This document shows, piece by piece, positions 11,187-23,100 of a stretch of DNA of 64,000 nucleotides (positions are counted from its first letter, which is position 1; every line of letters starts with the position of its first letter). The stretch covers positions 868,001 to 932,000 of the forward strand of contig MU004181.1 in assembly GCA_010093605.1 (NCBI GenBank), given 5' to 3'. Both the position numbers and the translations under genes were made by a program. A model generated the notes under the pieces. That model had not been told where the DNA came from and searched no databases. It saw nothing but the letters and a program-made list of their open reading frames with translations. Origin of the DNA: Lophium mytilinum (Eukaryota > Ascomycota > Dothideomycetes > Mytilinidiales > Mytilinidiaceae).

Positions 11187-12632
11187 ATGAACAGAGCAGC
11201 AAAGGCACAGAGGGTGCGCCGCGCCCCGCAGCAGGACACACCACGACCAGCGAGAATGACCGCGAGCACCGTCGCGCCAGGCTTTGTGCCTGGATCTCTG
11301 GCCCTCTATGAAGGAAGGACGATGAGAACACGCGGCTTTGAGCGTGCCGTTCGCCAAACGTTCAGATTCCTCGACTTACCTGCCGAGATTCGGCTCATGG
11401 TTTACAGCCATGTCGTTAGCTTCAATGGAGTTAGCAGATATCTGATTGAGAAGGCCAAATACTTGTACTCAGGCATCGGTGCCCTTCCTGTCCTTTCGAC
11501 AACAACTCCAGGTCTGTTCCTGGTCTGCAGACAAATCGCTGCCGAACTTTGCGACGAAATTCGAAAGATTCCACTTGTTCTGACGAACATGTACGGAATC
11601 GAAGACCTCACTAAGGTCATCGCACCGGGCATTCTGCGCAACCTCCAGCACGTTACGATCTCAATCCATCAATTCGACGAAGACCAGTGCATCGTAGTCA
11701 ACATGAGATCCCTCGAGCGGATCGGCGAAGAGTTGAGCAGGATCTGGGAGTTTGGTGGCAACAGCTTGAAGAAGTTGACAATTCGAGTGGACGATGATCG
11801 GATTTCAACTCACTTCAAGCTTTGCCCGCCGACTGAATGCTATCTCCGCGACGAGATCGACATAGCACTAGACGCCTTCTCAACCTTACGAAACATCAAG
11901 GACGTCACATTCGAAGGCATCCTGTCAGACTTCGGTCACGCCGCGTACATTGCAAGCACTATGGAGATCCCGACTAACTACCGATTTATGGAACTCCCGC
12001 AGTCTATCCGCAAGCAAATCTACGAGTACGCCTTGGACTACGACGAGTCGATGGACGTCATGGATAAGGTCACAAAGCAGAAGGTGATCTTGCGCAGCCA
12101 CGCACGCAGAAGCAGGAACGCCGCCAAGATTCCCACGGAAAAGATCCGCCACGTGTACAGCCCTGCCATTCTCCGCCTGAACAAGACAATTAGGGCCGAG
12201 GCCATGGAAGTGCTCAACGAAAAGGGCCTCACTATCAGTGCAGCCCCACCAAAGAAGCACAGCATTACGGACTTCATTAGCGCCACGACGCTCCAGAACG
12301 TTCGCAAGCTCACCTTGAAGATCTGCGAAGAGACACTGGGACACTGGGATGAGTGGCGGAAGGTCAAGGTGGACCTAGGAAAGATCTTCCGAAAGGGAAA
12401 CTCTTTGGAGTCGGTCAAAATCTATGTGATCTACATGGAAGGCTCCCACCAGATTTCCGCGGTCTTCAGAAAGCTCTTCATGAACGACATCAAGGGGCAG
12501 TTCGCTCTTGGCGATGGTGTTATGATCGACCACTACCTTCACGGCGCTGTCAAGTCCCCAAACACTCGAGAACAGTCGAAGAAGCGACCCCGTGAGGACG
12601 AAGGCCCCAAGACAATGGATCATATCTGTTGA
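11187..12632 (+). CDS. F-box-like orphan protein with duplicated LPxxIRxxIY motif
   Basis: Single-exon 481-aa protein. Two copies of an F-box-like helix are visible: FRFLDLPAEIRLMVYSHVV near residues 59-77 and YRFMELPQSIRKQIYEYAL near 263-281. Such motifs are common in large dothideomycete orphan families. If they are true F-boxes the protein could be an SCF ubiquitin-ligase adaptor, but this is only inference. A basic, Arg-rich N-terminal tail (about 50 residues) precedes the first copy, and a KKRPRED stretch near the C-terminus may act as a nuclear signal. The two halves look like an ancient internal duplication. The start at 11187 has a good context (TCAACATGAA). Function unknown. Confidence 0.78.
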   Translation: MNRAAKAQRVRRAPQQDTPRPARMTASTVAPGFVPGSLALYEGRTMRTRGFERAVRQTFRFLDLPAEIRLMVYSHVVSFNGVSRYLIEKAKYLYSGIGALPVLSTTTPGLFLVCRQIAAELCDEIRKIPLVLTNMYGIEDLTKVIAPGILRNLQHVTISIHQFDEDQCIVVNMRSLERIGEELSRIWEFGGNSLKKLTIRVDDDRISTHFKLCPPTECYLRDEIDIALDAFSTLRNIKDVTFEGILSDFGHAAYIASTMEIPTNYRFMELPQSIRKQIYEYALDYDESMDVMDKVTKQKVILRSHARRSRNAAKIPTEKIRHVYSPAILRLNKTIRAEAMEVLNEKGLTISAAPPKKHSITDFISATTLQNVRKLTLKICEETLGHWDEWRKVKVDLGKIFRKGNSLESVKIYVIYMEGSHQISAVFRKLFMNDIKGQFALGDGVMIDHYLHGAVKSPNTREQSKKRPREDEGPKTMDHIC

Positions 12633-13550
12633 ACTGGATTGGGATACTACCGTGGGAACACACCAATATCTCATCAAGTGCAGTAACGATGCTCTGGGAG
12701 TTTCATCTGGACTGATGGACGGAGTTCTCCAATATACGGTAACGAAGATTACTCAAAACAAACAAGATTATTTCCACAATTTAATTAGTATGGTATGGCG
12801 GGGGTCTTACGGAGTGTTTTCTGCATTGCAGGGACAGGCGACTGACGTTGCGGACCAGGTCGGATAGCATCGCCATCGTCTTGGTAGCACCATACTAGCT
12901 GAAATGGAAACAACATACTCTAACGTATTTGAATTGGACGGCGAGGCTGTGAGTGGTGACATGTCTTTGCTGCTGTTTGAGGTGCGCCAGTGTTTTATCA
13001 TCCTATGGACGTGATATCGATTTCGTCACAGGCAGATCTAGACTATTCTTCACGACTCACTATCACTACCGCTGAAAGGGATTCTAACTCTACAAGTCGT
13101 CTTCATTAACGAGACTTACAGCTAGCCGTCAGGTAGATCAAACCTTCACCGCATCTCATCCCGGTCCCGCGGGCATCCTCAAACTCTTAGCTCGGGCGTA
13201 GTCATCACCACAGAACGCTAAACAAAAACCAGATTAACCCCTCTGCGCGAGACTTGAACTCTATAGTATGGCAGGGTAGCTGTAGCTGAGCCGGCCGAAG
13301 TGTCATTTTATTAGAGAATCAACTCTTTTATAGGGTCGCTTAATAGAAGTAGATTTGTTTCTATTAGTTAGCATTAAAGGAGCCTCTTAGGCGGCAAGAA
13401 ACCTAACTGTAAGGATCATTTCACGATTAATTGCGTAAATGAACCCCAAGAAACACATAAGTCATAACAAACACCTGCTATCCCAGCCCGAAAGTCCAGC
13501 ATATGCTTCTCCAAAACTCCACACCCCCCATAACACCAACAGCGCACCCC
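12633..13550. other. Intergenic, 0.9 kb, partly AT-rich
   Basis: No gene seen. About 13300-13430 is AT-rich with TATTAG/TAGAAG runs, similar in style to RIP-worn sequence near 56 kb, but without ends or coding remnants that would define an element. The C-rich open frames from 13439 onward on the plus strand are antisense shadows of the next gene. Confidence 0.4.
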
Positions 13551-14426
13551 CTACCCCCTCAACTGGTCATCAAACTCATTCGTCCCCATCCTCGCCGGCA
13601 CAAACGGCGCACAAAACCTCACCCTCCCCAACCTACCCGCCCGCACCCGCTCCTCCTCCCCCTCAAACCACCCCCACACCTCCCTTGGCTCCCGCCTCAA
13701 AAACCACAACACCGTCACCCGCCTCGGCTCACTCGCCGCCCCAGCTCCCTCCCCCACCCTTGCTAACACCTCCGCCGGCATCGCCTCCGCCGGCCGCGTC
13801 CCAAACACCATCGCGCTAGCCACCGGACTCGCCGCAATAGCCACGCGGGCAGGGAGGTGCGTCTCCAACAACCACGCCCTCAGCGCGCTCGCATCCCCCG
13901 CCTCGTCCTCCGCGTCCAGGATCTCCAGCACCAAGCCCGGGGCGGGGTCGAGCAGGGTGAACACGTCTCTCGGGACATCCGGTGACGCATAAACCGTCCC
14001 GGCTTTATCCTGGAAGGAGGTGAAGACGTGGTCGCGGTGCTCGTAGACGCGGTGCTCGGCGACGAGGCGGGCGTAGACGGCGTAGCTCCATTCTTTGTGC
14101 TCGGCGAGGCGGCCGGGGGTGATCCAGTAGGTGCTGAGGTAGCAGCCGGCTGAGGGGGGGTCGATGAGGAGGGGGGAGGGGAGGCGGAGGCGGAGGGTTT
14201 GGAGAGCGTGGGTTGCGACCCAGCGTCGGCCGGAGAAGAGCCAGGGGAGCTGGAGCGCGCCGGAGATCATGTGGTCGTCTTCGTACCAGCGGTTGTAGGC
14301 GCGCTCGTGGCCCGGGTGGGGTTCGACGAGGGTGATGAGGGCGTGGCCGACGCCGGTGGGGTGTGGGCCGGTGAGGGGGAGGGTGGTGTAGGGGGAGGGT
14401 TCGGGGGGAGATGGGGGTTGAGACAT
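13551..14426 (-). CDS. Uncharacterised protein, dimeric alpha/beta-barrel-like N-terminus
   Basis: Intronless, 291 aa. The N-terminal part (HALITLVEPHPGHERAYNRW, then YEDDHMISGALQLPW) has the spacing of a dimeric alpha/beta barrel of the EthD/ABM kind, where a WY-x-x-H segment follows the first strand. Residues near 160-260 may be a second, degenerate copy (VLEILDAEDEAGDASALRAW, then LLETHLPARV). No catalytic residues can be assigned and I do not recognise a named family. No signal peptide or membrane segment is apparent. Codons are C-ending in the 5' half and G-ending in the 3' half. The start ATG at 14426 opens MSQPPSPPEPS; an inner start is possible because the first 20 residues are low complexity. 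Confidence 0.65.
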   Translation of the reverse strand: MSQPPSPPEPSPYTTLPLTGPHPTGVGHALITLVEPHPGHERAYNRWYEDDHMISGALQLPWLFSGRRWVATHALQTLRLRLPSPLLIDPPSAGCYLSTYWITPGRLAEHKEWSYAVYARLVAEHRVYEHRDHVFTSFQDKAGTVYASPDVPRDVFTLLDPAPGLVLEILDAEDEAGDASALRAWLLETHLPARVAIAASPVASAMVFGTRPAEAMPAEVLARVGEGAGAASEPRRVTVLWFLRREPREVWGWFEGEEERVRAGRLGRVRFCAPFVPARMGTNEFDDQLRG

Positions 14427-16255
14427 AGGCTTTCTGGTGGTGGGTGGGGTGTTTGTGAGATGGGAGGGTCACTGCTAGGGAGCAGCGTGTTGGTCTGTTC
14501 ATACGATGTACGATGTTAGGGTGTTAAATATAGAGTGTTATGGAAGATATCTTGAACTTCATGTAAGAGTCCAGCATCAGGAATTCCGCTTCGGAACTCC
14601 GGGGCGGAAACCCCACATCGATATTATGTTTTGGAGAGTTGACTCGGAAATGGCAATACGCGTGTGAAAATGCTTGAGAATGAACGTGTTTAAGTGAAGT
14701 GTGAGGCCTCGAATGTTTACCAAGAACTTGATTTGAGCGTCTGAAATCGAATGGTAGCTCCTAATGAGGTGTAGGATTAGGAATCTCGAAGCGATAGGGG
14801 AATATTCATCCTTTCGAGTAACAGAGTATTCACATACCGATATAGATTCACACTTTCCACAATGAAGCTCTGACATGTGTTGGAGCCGCAAGACCCATTT
14901 GCCGCCAAGGCACACTCATCTCGTCAAACGCCTGCCAAGCTACAGGAGCAGACAATGCAGAAGCGCCATTGCAATCCTCGCTGTTAGCCAATAAAGATGC
15001 ATGTGCTCGATACGAGGTACGACTTTGAAGTGGAAGCAGTTTGGAAATTCAACTATTTTTACGCGTTGTAGTCCGCATGCATCCTAGTCGAAACTCTGGA
15101 TCTAATGGGGATCTGGAGGCGCAGCGAATCCTTTCATCTCGGGTTTCGGTTTGCTACAAGCCCGTGTATAAAGCGCAGAGAAACTAAAAATTGGACTAAT
15201 GAGAGTGGATGCCACGAAGGATGTAGGGTTGACAATGTGGGACTAGTGTCCCCAGATAGGGGCGAGGCAAGCTCCTAAGTCACGTGACGTAGAGCGATGC
15301 GGAATCGTATAAGAATGTTCCAGGCACGTTCCACCTGCTAGTCCCTTCAAACGGCAGTTTTAGGCTCATGTTTTCGGGCTTGAGTCGTCCAATCAGAGAA
15401 CTGGTAATGTCTGGGGGTGCGGGATGTTGCGCGCGCCTCCTGGTCCTGAACATGGTCTGAAACATGAAGGCCGTAATGTTACAACGGCCTCGCCGAAGGG
15501 AGCGGCACAGGACATACTTCCTCATCTGAAACTTAGAGACGGCACAGTTGATTCAAGAGCGTTAACGAGATGGCTACTTAGCGTTGATTTCTTTCTAGAT
15601 ACGTAATTGAGATCGGGTGTTGATGGATGCTAGATTTTGGCTGGCGTCGAAGATGTTCGACTCACTAATTGTGGGACAAGAGATGACAATACGATGACAA
15701 TACGCTCACTTTGCCGTGCTCTCTGCTGCTCGTCTAAAAATAAAGAGGAATGAGGATGTTGATGAGGCGGGCCAGGGAGATCACGGTGGTTGCTCAGCCT
15801 CACAGACAAGCTTCCATAGGCCCGTTTCACCGCCAGCGGTAGCTGCTTCGGGACAGACGAGTGCAACATCCATGGGCCGGTCGACATCGCCTTCTGCAGT
15901 ATCATCACGCCGTCTGCACCCCAAACTGCTCTGCCGTGCGAGTGGCTGGAGCCACTCAATCACCACTCCACCCTGCCGCCATGGCCCCTCCCGTTCGGGC
16001 TGTGTCTCCTTCTTCGACATGCTCAACGGAGGTGGCGCCGCGGCGTGCAGCAGCAGCGCAGCAAACCCACTGGCCATGTGAAGGATGCAAACCAACAGGG
16101 CCGCCAGCGGTCCGGAAGCGCTGCGGACGCCGTCCCTTCTCTGGCGCGCAGGGATATCCTGAGGCCGCACAATCCGCCAACATGGGGTCAGACTATACTA
16201 CTGCGTCTGTACCGCCATCTCCTTTGCTCAATGTTCACTTATCGTGGCAGACGCC
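14427..16255. other. Intergenic, 1.8 kb
   Basis: No supported gene. Open frames between 15.7 and 16.25 kb exist on both strands with no family signal; the nearest, starting at ATG 16183, cannot be spliced to the next gene in frame. A CACGTG palindrome occurs near 15.28 kb. Nothing else stood out. Confidence 0.4.
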
Positions 16256-18816
16256 ATGGAGTATGGCATGAACTATCTGGGCGTCAGCAAGAAACCCGAC
16301 GACGATGCCGTTTCCATGCTTTCATCCCACGCCGCTCCAGCTCAGTACGAAGCATACCATCCCAGCTTTTCTAGAGACTCCATAGAAGACGATTCAACAG
16401 CCTCGCCATATCAGCCATCGCCGCTAGTATCTCACGCCAACTTCTCTGCTCGACCTTCAGTACGCTCGGCACGGTCTCTCTCTCAGCCATCACCAGTATT
16501 GGTAGCTCAAATTCCACTTACGCCGCAGCAGCATGGCTCTTCAACTCAAGGCGCCGAGGCCTCCTTATTCGAGTCGAGAGCTGTCCTGAATAGGCCGTAC
16601 GAGGAGCCTGTTGCGTACCAGAATGTCACTCCCTTCCGGCCTGCCCAGGAGCATGGGCCCAAGCCGGACTATGAGGCAATCGCATACAACGCACACGATA
16701 CACGGCCTCCAAGCTATGGATCGCAGCATATCAGACGTCCCAGGCGAGTGATGGATTCTTGGCGACCTGGACATCTTATGAGGTTTCCGGTGTGGGGCAT
16801 TTCTGCGCTTCTCGGAGTAATTGCTTGTATGTTTGTACTCTGCTCACTTTTTGATCTTGATATTCCATTGCTTCCTTATTTCTGGCACCCATTCCATTAC
16901 GCTTGCAATTACTGACAGTATTGCAGTCACTGGGGCATCCCTAGGCGTACTGCTGGCAAGTGATGGTGACCTCGTCAGCACATGGCAAGTGAACAACGTA
17001 CAGCCTTCAGTCTATCTTTCAGCTTTTTCTCTAATTATGGACTCATTGGCCGCGTTCGCTTTCGCGGAAGGCCTTGTAGTCCGGTTTTGGACCCAGGCCA
17101 TGCGTGGAGTCTTTGTAAGTAGCTCGTTGACTACTGCTTTTAATTTATTGTACGTTCTGCAGCAATCTGAAGACTAATTTCCGCTGTTTAGATTAGCGTG
17201 TTGTACGACATTTTCGAGTCTGGCTGGTTATCTGGTGCTCTACGTTGCGCCTTACGTCTTCGCTTCAATATGGTCGCAGTTGGTATGTAGACTTCATAAT
17301 CTCTGACCTACTCCTACGTCTAACGGTACACCTTCTCAGCATGTCTTCTCGCCGCAGTCTCTACTACAAGAGGCCCCCTTTTTCAACGCGCCTCCACCGT
17401 CACTAATGATTTACTTTCTACCAGTGGTACAATAGATGTTCAGATGGCATCAGCCCCTTTAATAGACTATTTCGAGTCTTCTACAACCGACGAGCAGATA
17501 AGCGGCTCGTTTACGCCAGAGCTTTCTGCACTTGTCAGAAACTTCAGTGCTGGTTTCCCTTTCCCATACGAGTCGCCCGGATGTGGTGACAGTTGCACAG
17601 CAACCGTCAAGGTATGGCTTTGCAGACATCAATTCCTTCTTGATCGAGGCTAGAAACTGATATATACAAGGGAATTGGCTTTAATGTAACCTGCACCACC
17701 AACGAAGTGTCCTTCGACCTCGCTTCTCTCCCAGACAGCTGTAAATCCTGTACGACCAAGGCCTGTCGATCCCAATGCAAAATCCTAGCCGCGCAAGACT
17801 ACAACTTCAATTTCTTCTCCGTCGGCTACAACGCCTCCGACGACCAATCCCTCACCCTCTCCACAACCTTCAAGACCGAACCTAATTGCGCCGGCACCAT
17901 CCAAACCCACATCTGCTCCCTCACCCAAGGGACAGTCGCATACCCTATCACTATCACCAACAACACAATCTCCCGTCAGCACCTTTACGAGAACCTTACC
18001 AACCCAACTTCCAGCGAATCCTTCAACACCACCGACTCCCTCGACCCCAAATTCATATCCAAATACTGGCCCACCATCTTCAGCGCCCTCTTCCCCCCAA
18101 CCGCCGTCAACGTCTCCATCCGCGAAGACTTCGCCGCCCAGGTCTACACCAAATGCGCCACCAGCCCCAGCGGCGCGTGGGCCGAGCCCTCCATCAACGC
18201 CTCCTCCTGCTCCGGCAGCACCACGCCCTCCTTCCTCCAAGACCTCAGCACCCGCTACGCCACCCCCTCCCTCGCCGCCTCCGGCAACGCCGCCGGCGAC
18301 CTCTGCAACGCCACCTTCCGCGACCCGATGCCCGACCTCGTCGACACGCTGCAGGAGCTCGCCTTCCGCATCTCCCTCGCCATGGCGCGCGCTAACGCCA
18401 CCGTCTTCCTGCCCGGCATGAGCGCCGCGCAGGTCGACGATGCGCGGAAAGGATGGCTACAGAGCGTGGCTTACCACGGCTGGGAATCCGCGACTGTTTT
18501 CCACACCAACGGGACGTACGTTGCGCTCGGCGTTATCGTGTCGTTGCTCGGCGTGCTAGCGACGCTGCCGTTGTACAACCAGTGGTGGGAGCTTGGGCGG
18601 AAGATGAGCCTGAACCCGCTGGAGGTGGGGCGGGCGTTTGGCGCGCCGGTGCTGGAGGGCTTGGATGGGAACGCGGGCGCGGCGCGGGTGGTGGCGGAGC
18701 GGGGGGATGCGGTGGTGCGGTATGGGGTTGTGGAGCGGTATGGGGCGGAGAAGAAGTTGAGGTTTGAGGCGGCGGGGAGCACGAGGGCGCCGTGGCGGAA
18801 TGAGGTATTTGGGTAA
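16256..18816 (+). CDS. DUF3176-type multi-pass membrane protein
   Basis: Exons 16256-16826, 16927-17114, 17192-17282, 17340-17611 and 17671-18816; introns of 100, 77, 57 and 59 bp, with phases that all agree, giving 755 aa. An N-terminal disordered cytosolic tail (about 175 residues) leads to a first membrane segment (FPVWGISALLGVIAF), then WQVNNVQPSVYLSAFSLIMD and the ARG-type loop, the layout of DUF3176. A large, Cys- and N-glycosylation-rich outer domain (CKSCTTKACRSQC; many NxS/T) precedes the last membrane span (YVALGVIVSLLGVLATLPL) and the family tail WWELGRKMSLNPLEVGRAFG. Function unknown for the family; plasma membrane or endomembrane by inference. The start is the first in-frame ATG; an upstream exon cannot be excluded. 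The last exon switches from C-ending to G-ending codons near 18.44 kb. Confidence 0.85.
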
Positions 18817-20121
18817 TTCGGTAATTGTGGGTTTTGCGTTTTTGTATGATTAGTTGTAGGAAGGGGGCGATATGATACCATCGAATGTTATAAGATTTCA
18901 GTTTATCTTTTATATGAGGGTTGATACGTGACTTGAGTGTAGCACCCCATCTTGCTCTCCTCCTGAACAAGAAGACACGGAGCAAAAGATAAACTTCCGA
19001 GGAGTAATCAATCACCCTTGTTCGACGGTGTAGCTATTTCGAAAGGGTCTTTTCAGATTCATGCGCACTTCTCCCTACTTCCGCATTTCTTCTTGCATGA
19101 TCTGTACCGGCCACTCTCAGCCTCACGCCCCAACTGTATCCCGTCTCTTTACTGGGCTTCCAAGCCTACCTTCGTAACCAGGCCATTTAGGTTGGTTCAC
19201 GAAGGAATACTGCCAACTTTCAACACCAACGGCCGAGTCGAAAATCGAGGTCAAAGCGAAAACAAACCCCTCAAAACCAACCACAAGATCCAGCAGAGGT
19301 CGCCGAAAAAAAAGAGGCGCGGGGAAAGTAGTACGCCTCCAAGGTGTCAAACGGATGCTTTCAGGCCAACGATTGAAACTGTCAAGAAACCTACCCGCTA
19401 CAGTCAGCCTCACGCAGTGCAAACGCTAAAAAAGACAACGAATCTCGCCTTCGCCTCGAATCGAACCCTAGCTCGACAGGAGCGTTAAAAAAAATGCAAA
19501 ATAAGAAGGTTGCTACGCACGCTAGGCACGTCAAGTGTTTACCACCCCGCCTCTGTGTCGTAGAGTTCTTATTGGGAAACTGCGGAAATGGTTTGGTATT
19601 TGTATCACGATAATAATTACCGCGAATCATAGCATAGCCCGAATAAGCGACTTTGGCGCAGCTTCGCTCACGTGTTACCGGTGGTAAACAGACCGAGTGA
19701 GGGAAATGCCTGGATTCGACCGGCCGCGGGCTTATACGCGGTGCGGTGGACTGAATGAGCTGCTGGGCAGTGATTAGACTGAGGGGTTTTATTTCTACGG
19801 GAAATATGTGAGCGGAGTGGGGAAGAACTTTCACGGCAGGCAATGTTTTCGGGGTGGTGAGAATAGATGGCACCTTTAACGAAGCATGGCATAGATGAAT
19901 AAAAAGGAACTAAGGCTGATCTACCAGCCAATGTATTGGGTATCGTATGCACGCAACCCCCAGTGCTAAGTTACAGACCAAGAAAGACCGCTCCAGAAAT
20001 GCAGTCATCGTCGCTGAATCGTAAGCAAAAGAAAAGATCATATCCACATGCCATGCGTAGCAGCCACATCCGACTTCATCCAATCATCCCTACAGCAACT
20101 CACCACACCAACCCTAACTCT
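18817..20121. other. Intergenic, 1.3 kb, between convergent genes
   Basis: No gene seen. Open frames of about 160 codons on either strand (19.0-19.9 kb) have no family likeness and overlap each other antisense. A short stretch near 19460 resembles a tRNA B-box on the minus strand but no cloverleaf can be drawn around it. Confidence 0.4.
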
Positions 20122-23100
20122 CTAAACCTCCATATTGTCAAACGGATCCCAATCAGGCGGCAGACCCCGGAACATAACATGCCCCTTAGCATCCAGCCTC
20201 GCGTTCTTGCTGGTAATCCAGATCTTGTTGCTATACAGCGCAGTGCGTCTGATCTCGTCCGCCGTGATCCCGATCTCGTCATGCGGGACCCAGATGGCGG
20301 GTTGGATAGCTCTGGAAGCGGGGTGCTCGAAAGCACGCTTGATGAGCTTCTGTCTCTGCTCTGGCTCGATGTCTTCCAGCGCGTCCTGCATGTCCGTGAA
20401 GAGATCTGCCTCTGGGTTGGTTTGCGCCTCGATGTCTCGGATGGGCCGAGTGGTGGTGTTGACGGCGTCGTCGATACCTTCGAGGATCTTGCCAGTGATA
20501 GCGCCGAATGGGTTTGCCTTGCCCTTTTTCTTCGACTTTCCTTGATTTTGATCATGGCCCGGGGAGTGAGCTTGGAAAGGCGAGCGTGACCTCGAGCGGT
20601 TTGCCCAAGATTCCCGTTGTTTTCGAGAGGACCCAGCGCCATCAGTGTAGCCGCCTGTCGGTACATTCAAGCGGCGGCCTGATCTCCTCTTATCCATGTT
20701 CTTCATCTCAATGTTGTCGGAGTTGCGGTGTTGCTTTGAGCGTCTGATGTCTTCTTCCTCGAGCGTTTGGTTCTCCTGCTCTTCTCGCTTCTCCTGTTCC
20801 TCTAGCTCACTACTCAATGAGTGCTCTTCTTGATCCGCTTCCTTAGGAGCCCATCGGCTTGCTTGCGCCCTTTCGAATTCTTCATCTCGTCTTACAGCAT
20901 CGTCTTCGAAGGTGATTGGTAGGTACTTGTACAGAGGCCCAAAGGCATTGTTGAGAACCATTTGGAAACCTACGGTCGCAACCAAAGCGACGATCATGAT
21001 GATAGCGTGGGGCGCACAAGCGACTTTGTTCCCTGGACCTCTGACGAGGAAGAACAGACCTATCAGGCAAAGCTCCATAAAGTATAGACCAGTGAACAGT
21101 TGATTGATCGCTTGCGGAAATATCAAGCCGTTGGTTTCTGCGGCGGCGAAAGACACATAGATCATCTGGTAACGGTAGGTGAACCAGAACAGGGCGAAGG
21201 TCAAAATCATGAAAAGCATCATGAGCGGCGAGATGATGGAGTATATCAGACCTTGAGGGAGGTTAGAATTGTTAAGAAGTACGGAAGAGGTCACTTACCA
21301 ATGGCACCGAAATTAGTGTAGACTGGAATGAATGTTCCCCAGTTGACTGTTGAGCCACCCAATACTCGCTGCACCTTTTGTCTCGCCGTGGTATCCAAGA
21401 AACCAGTGAGAAGCATCATCACAACTCTGCCGATCTGTAGAAGGGTACCAGAGCTGATACTAAGTGCCTGGAGAATCATGTAGGAAAAGAAGTAAGTCGA
21501 TGCCCCAGGCAGATTAGTTGCTAAGGTACCAGGGATGGAGACAGGATTGTTGATGATATTCCTGATGGTCCTAGTGATGCCGGCGGAGATGGAAACAACT
21601 AGAAATAGTTGGATGAAGACGAAAGCGAAGTAGAAGCTTTGAACCCTCAGTTCTCTCTCGCCCGCCGTCGCAACTCCAGAGAATCCTGCAAGGAACCTCA
21701 TAAGAAGTGGCAGGATTGCGAACAGGATGGCCATGAAAGCAGGAGGCAGGACACCTTGAATTAGGTTAATAACCCAACCAGGTAAGTCGTTGATCCAGTT
21801 CAACCAATGCAGCAGGCCAGTCAGGTAGGAGATTTGAGATACCAGCGCTGTGAAAGAGACCGGGAAACCCCATAAAATGACAAGCCCGGCGATGGCGGCT
21901 ACCACAGAACCTGTTCGGAGGTATCGTTCCCACCATTTGATAGAGAGATTGTCCCAGAGAACATAGTTGGGATTCACCTCTACTGTTCGAGGGGCCATTT
22001 GGCGAGGAATATGGTGACTGAGAGACTGACAAGCCATGTGAGCTCCAACTTGGTGATTGAATTGTATGAAAGCCGAGTTCATCAATGGATACTTTTCTGG
22101 GTTGGCTTGGTCTTGTTCGATTTCGTAATTCAGCCGTGCGAGTTCCTTTCGGCAGTGGTAGATGGTGTCGACTTTCTTTCCAACGAGCGGAAGGGCAGGA
22201 AACCAGCTCTTGTCAAGCAGAGGCAGCCGCATGGTGTCCCTGTCTTTCTCTTTGATGTATTTCCTCCAGAGTGCATTCTCATCGTCTTCCAGGAATTCCT
22301 GGTCATAGATCGTCGAGTAATCGTAGGTCTCCTCTTCTTCGTCCTTTTTCTTTTCAGTCGGCAAAGGAAACTCAGTTCCCTCCGCGTGAAACGGCTGAGG
22401 ACTGGCAAATGCGCTTTTACGCCGCATCGGGTTCCCTCGAGCGTGCTTCAGAGCCTTGAGGTGGTCCTTCTTCATAGTCGGCAATTCATCCTTTTCCTTT
22501 GTTTCTGATGACTGCGGCTGAGATAGAGATCCGCGAGCTGGATCCTTTTCGGATTCAGTGGTTGGAACGTGCAAACGTGCATAGTCATCAACACTAGGTC
22601 CTCGGCGTCCGTAATCAGAGTCAATGGGAGATTGGTCGACTGTTCTAGGGCTGGCTGAATCTTGGGCACCGTCGGTATTGGGAATGCCCGCAAAATCGTC
22701 GTGTTCCCCAGACATCGGACCAGAGGTCGCGGCGAATGACTTGTCTTCGTCCTTCTTGAATGCCCCACGGAAACCGCCCACCATTTTAGAACCCATTTTC
22801 CCAACTCCAAGGCCAACATCTCGAATACCCTGACCCATGGCCTGAAGACCTTCCCCAACAATAGGAATCTTGTGCCGTTTGTGGGAGTCAGGCGAAGACG
22901 ACCGAGATGTCGACACCGATGACCCTGCTACATCCTCGTTCAGCAACTCATGCATGGCGTTTTCAATCTGATGAGGGTTTCCAGAACTCATGCCTGGGTC
23001 CTCCATGTTCTGCTGCATTGTCTCATTGTGTTTTTTGTCGTCTTGCTTCTTCTCTTTCTTGCTCCTGGTGATACCGGCCGCCTTCTCCTCTTTTGCCTTC

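Noticed and set aside
13300-13430. AT-rich patch like RIP-worn DNA
   Set aside because: Short, without inverted ends or coding remnants; cannot be assigned to an element.
13439-13819. Pro/Thr-rich frames on the plus strand opposite the orphan gene
   Set aside because: Low-complexity shadow of C-rich antisense sequence; the minus frame is longer and has a barrel-like start.
17785-18395. Gly-rich and Arg/His-rich frames inside the last exon of the DUF3176 gene
   Set aside because: Composition artefacts of C-ending codons in the real gene.
19440-19490. Possible tRNA B-box on the minus strand
   Set aside because: GGTTCGATTC is present but no acceptor, D or anticodon stem can be drawn around it.
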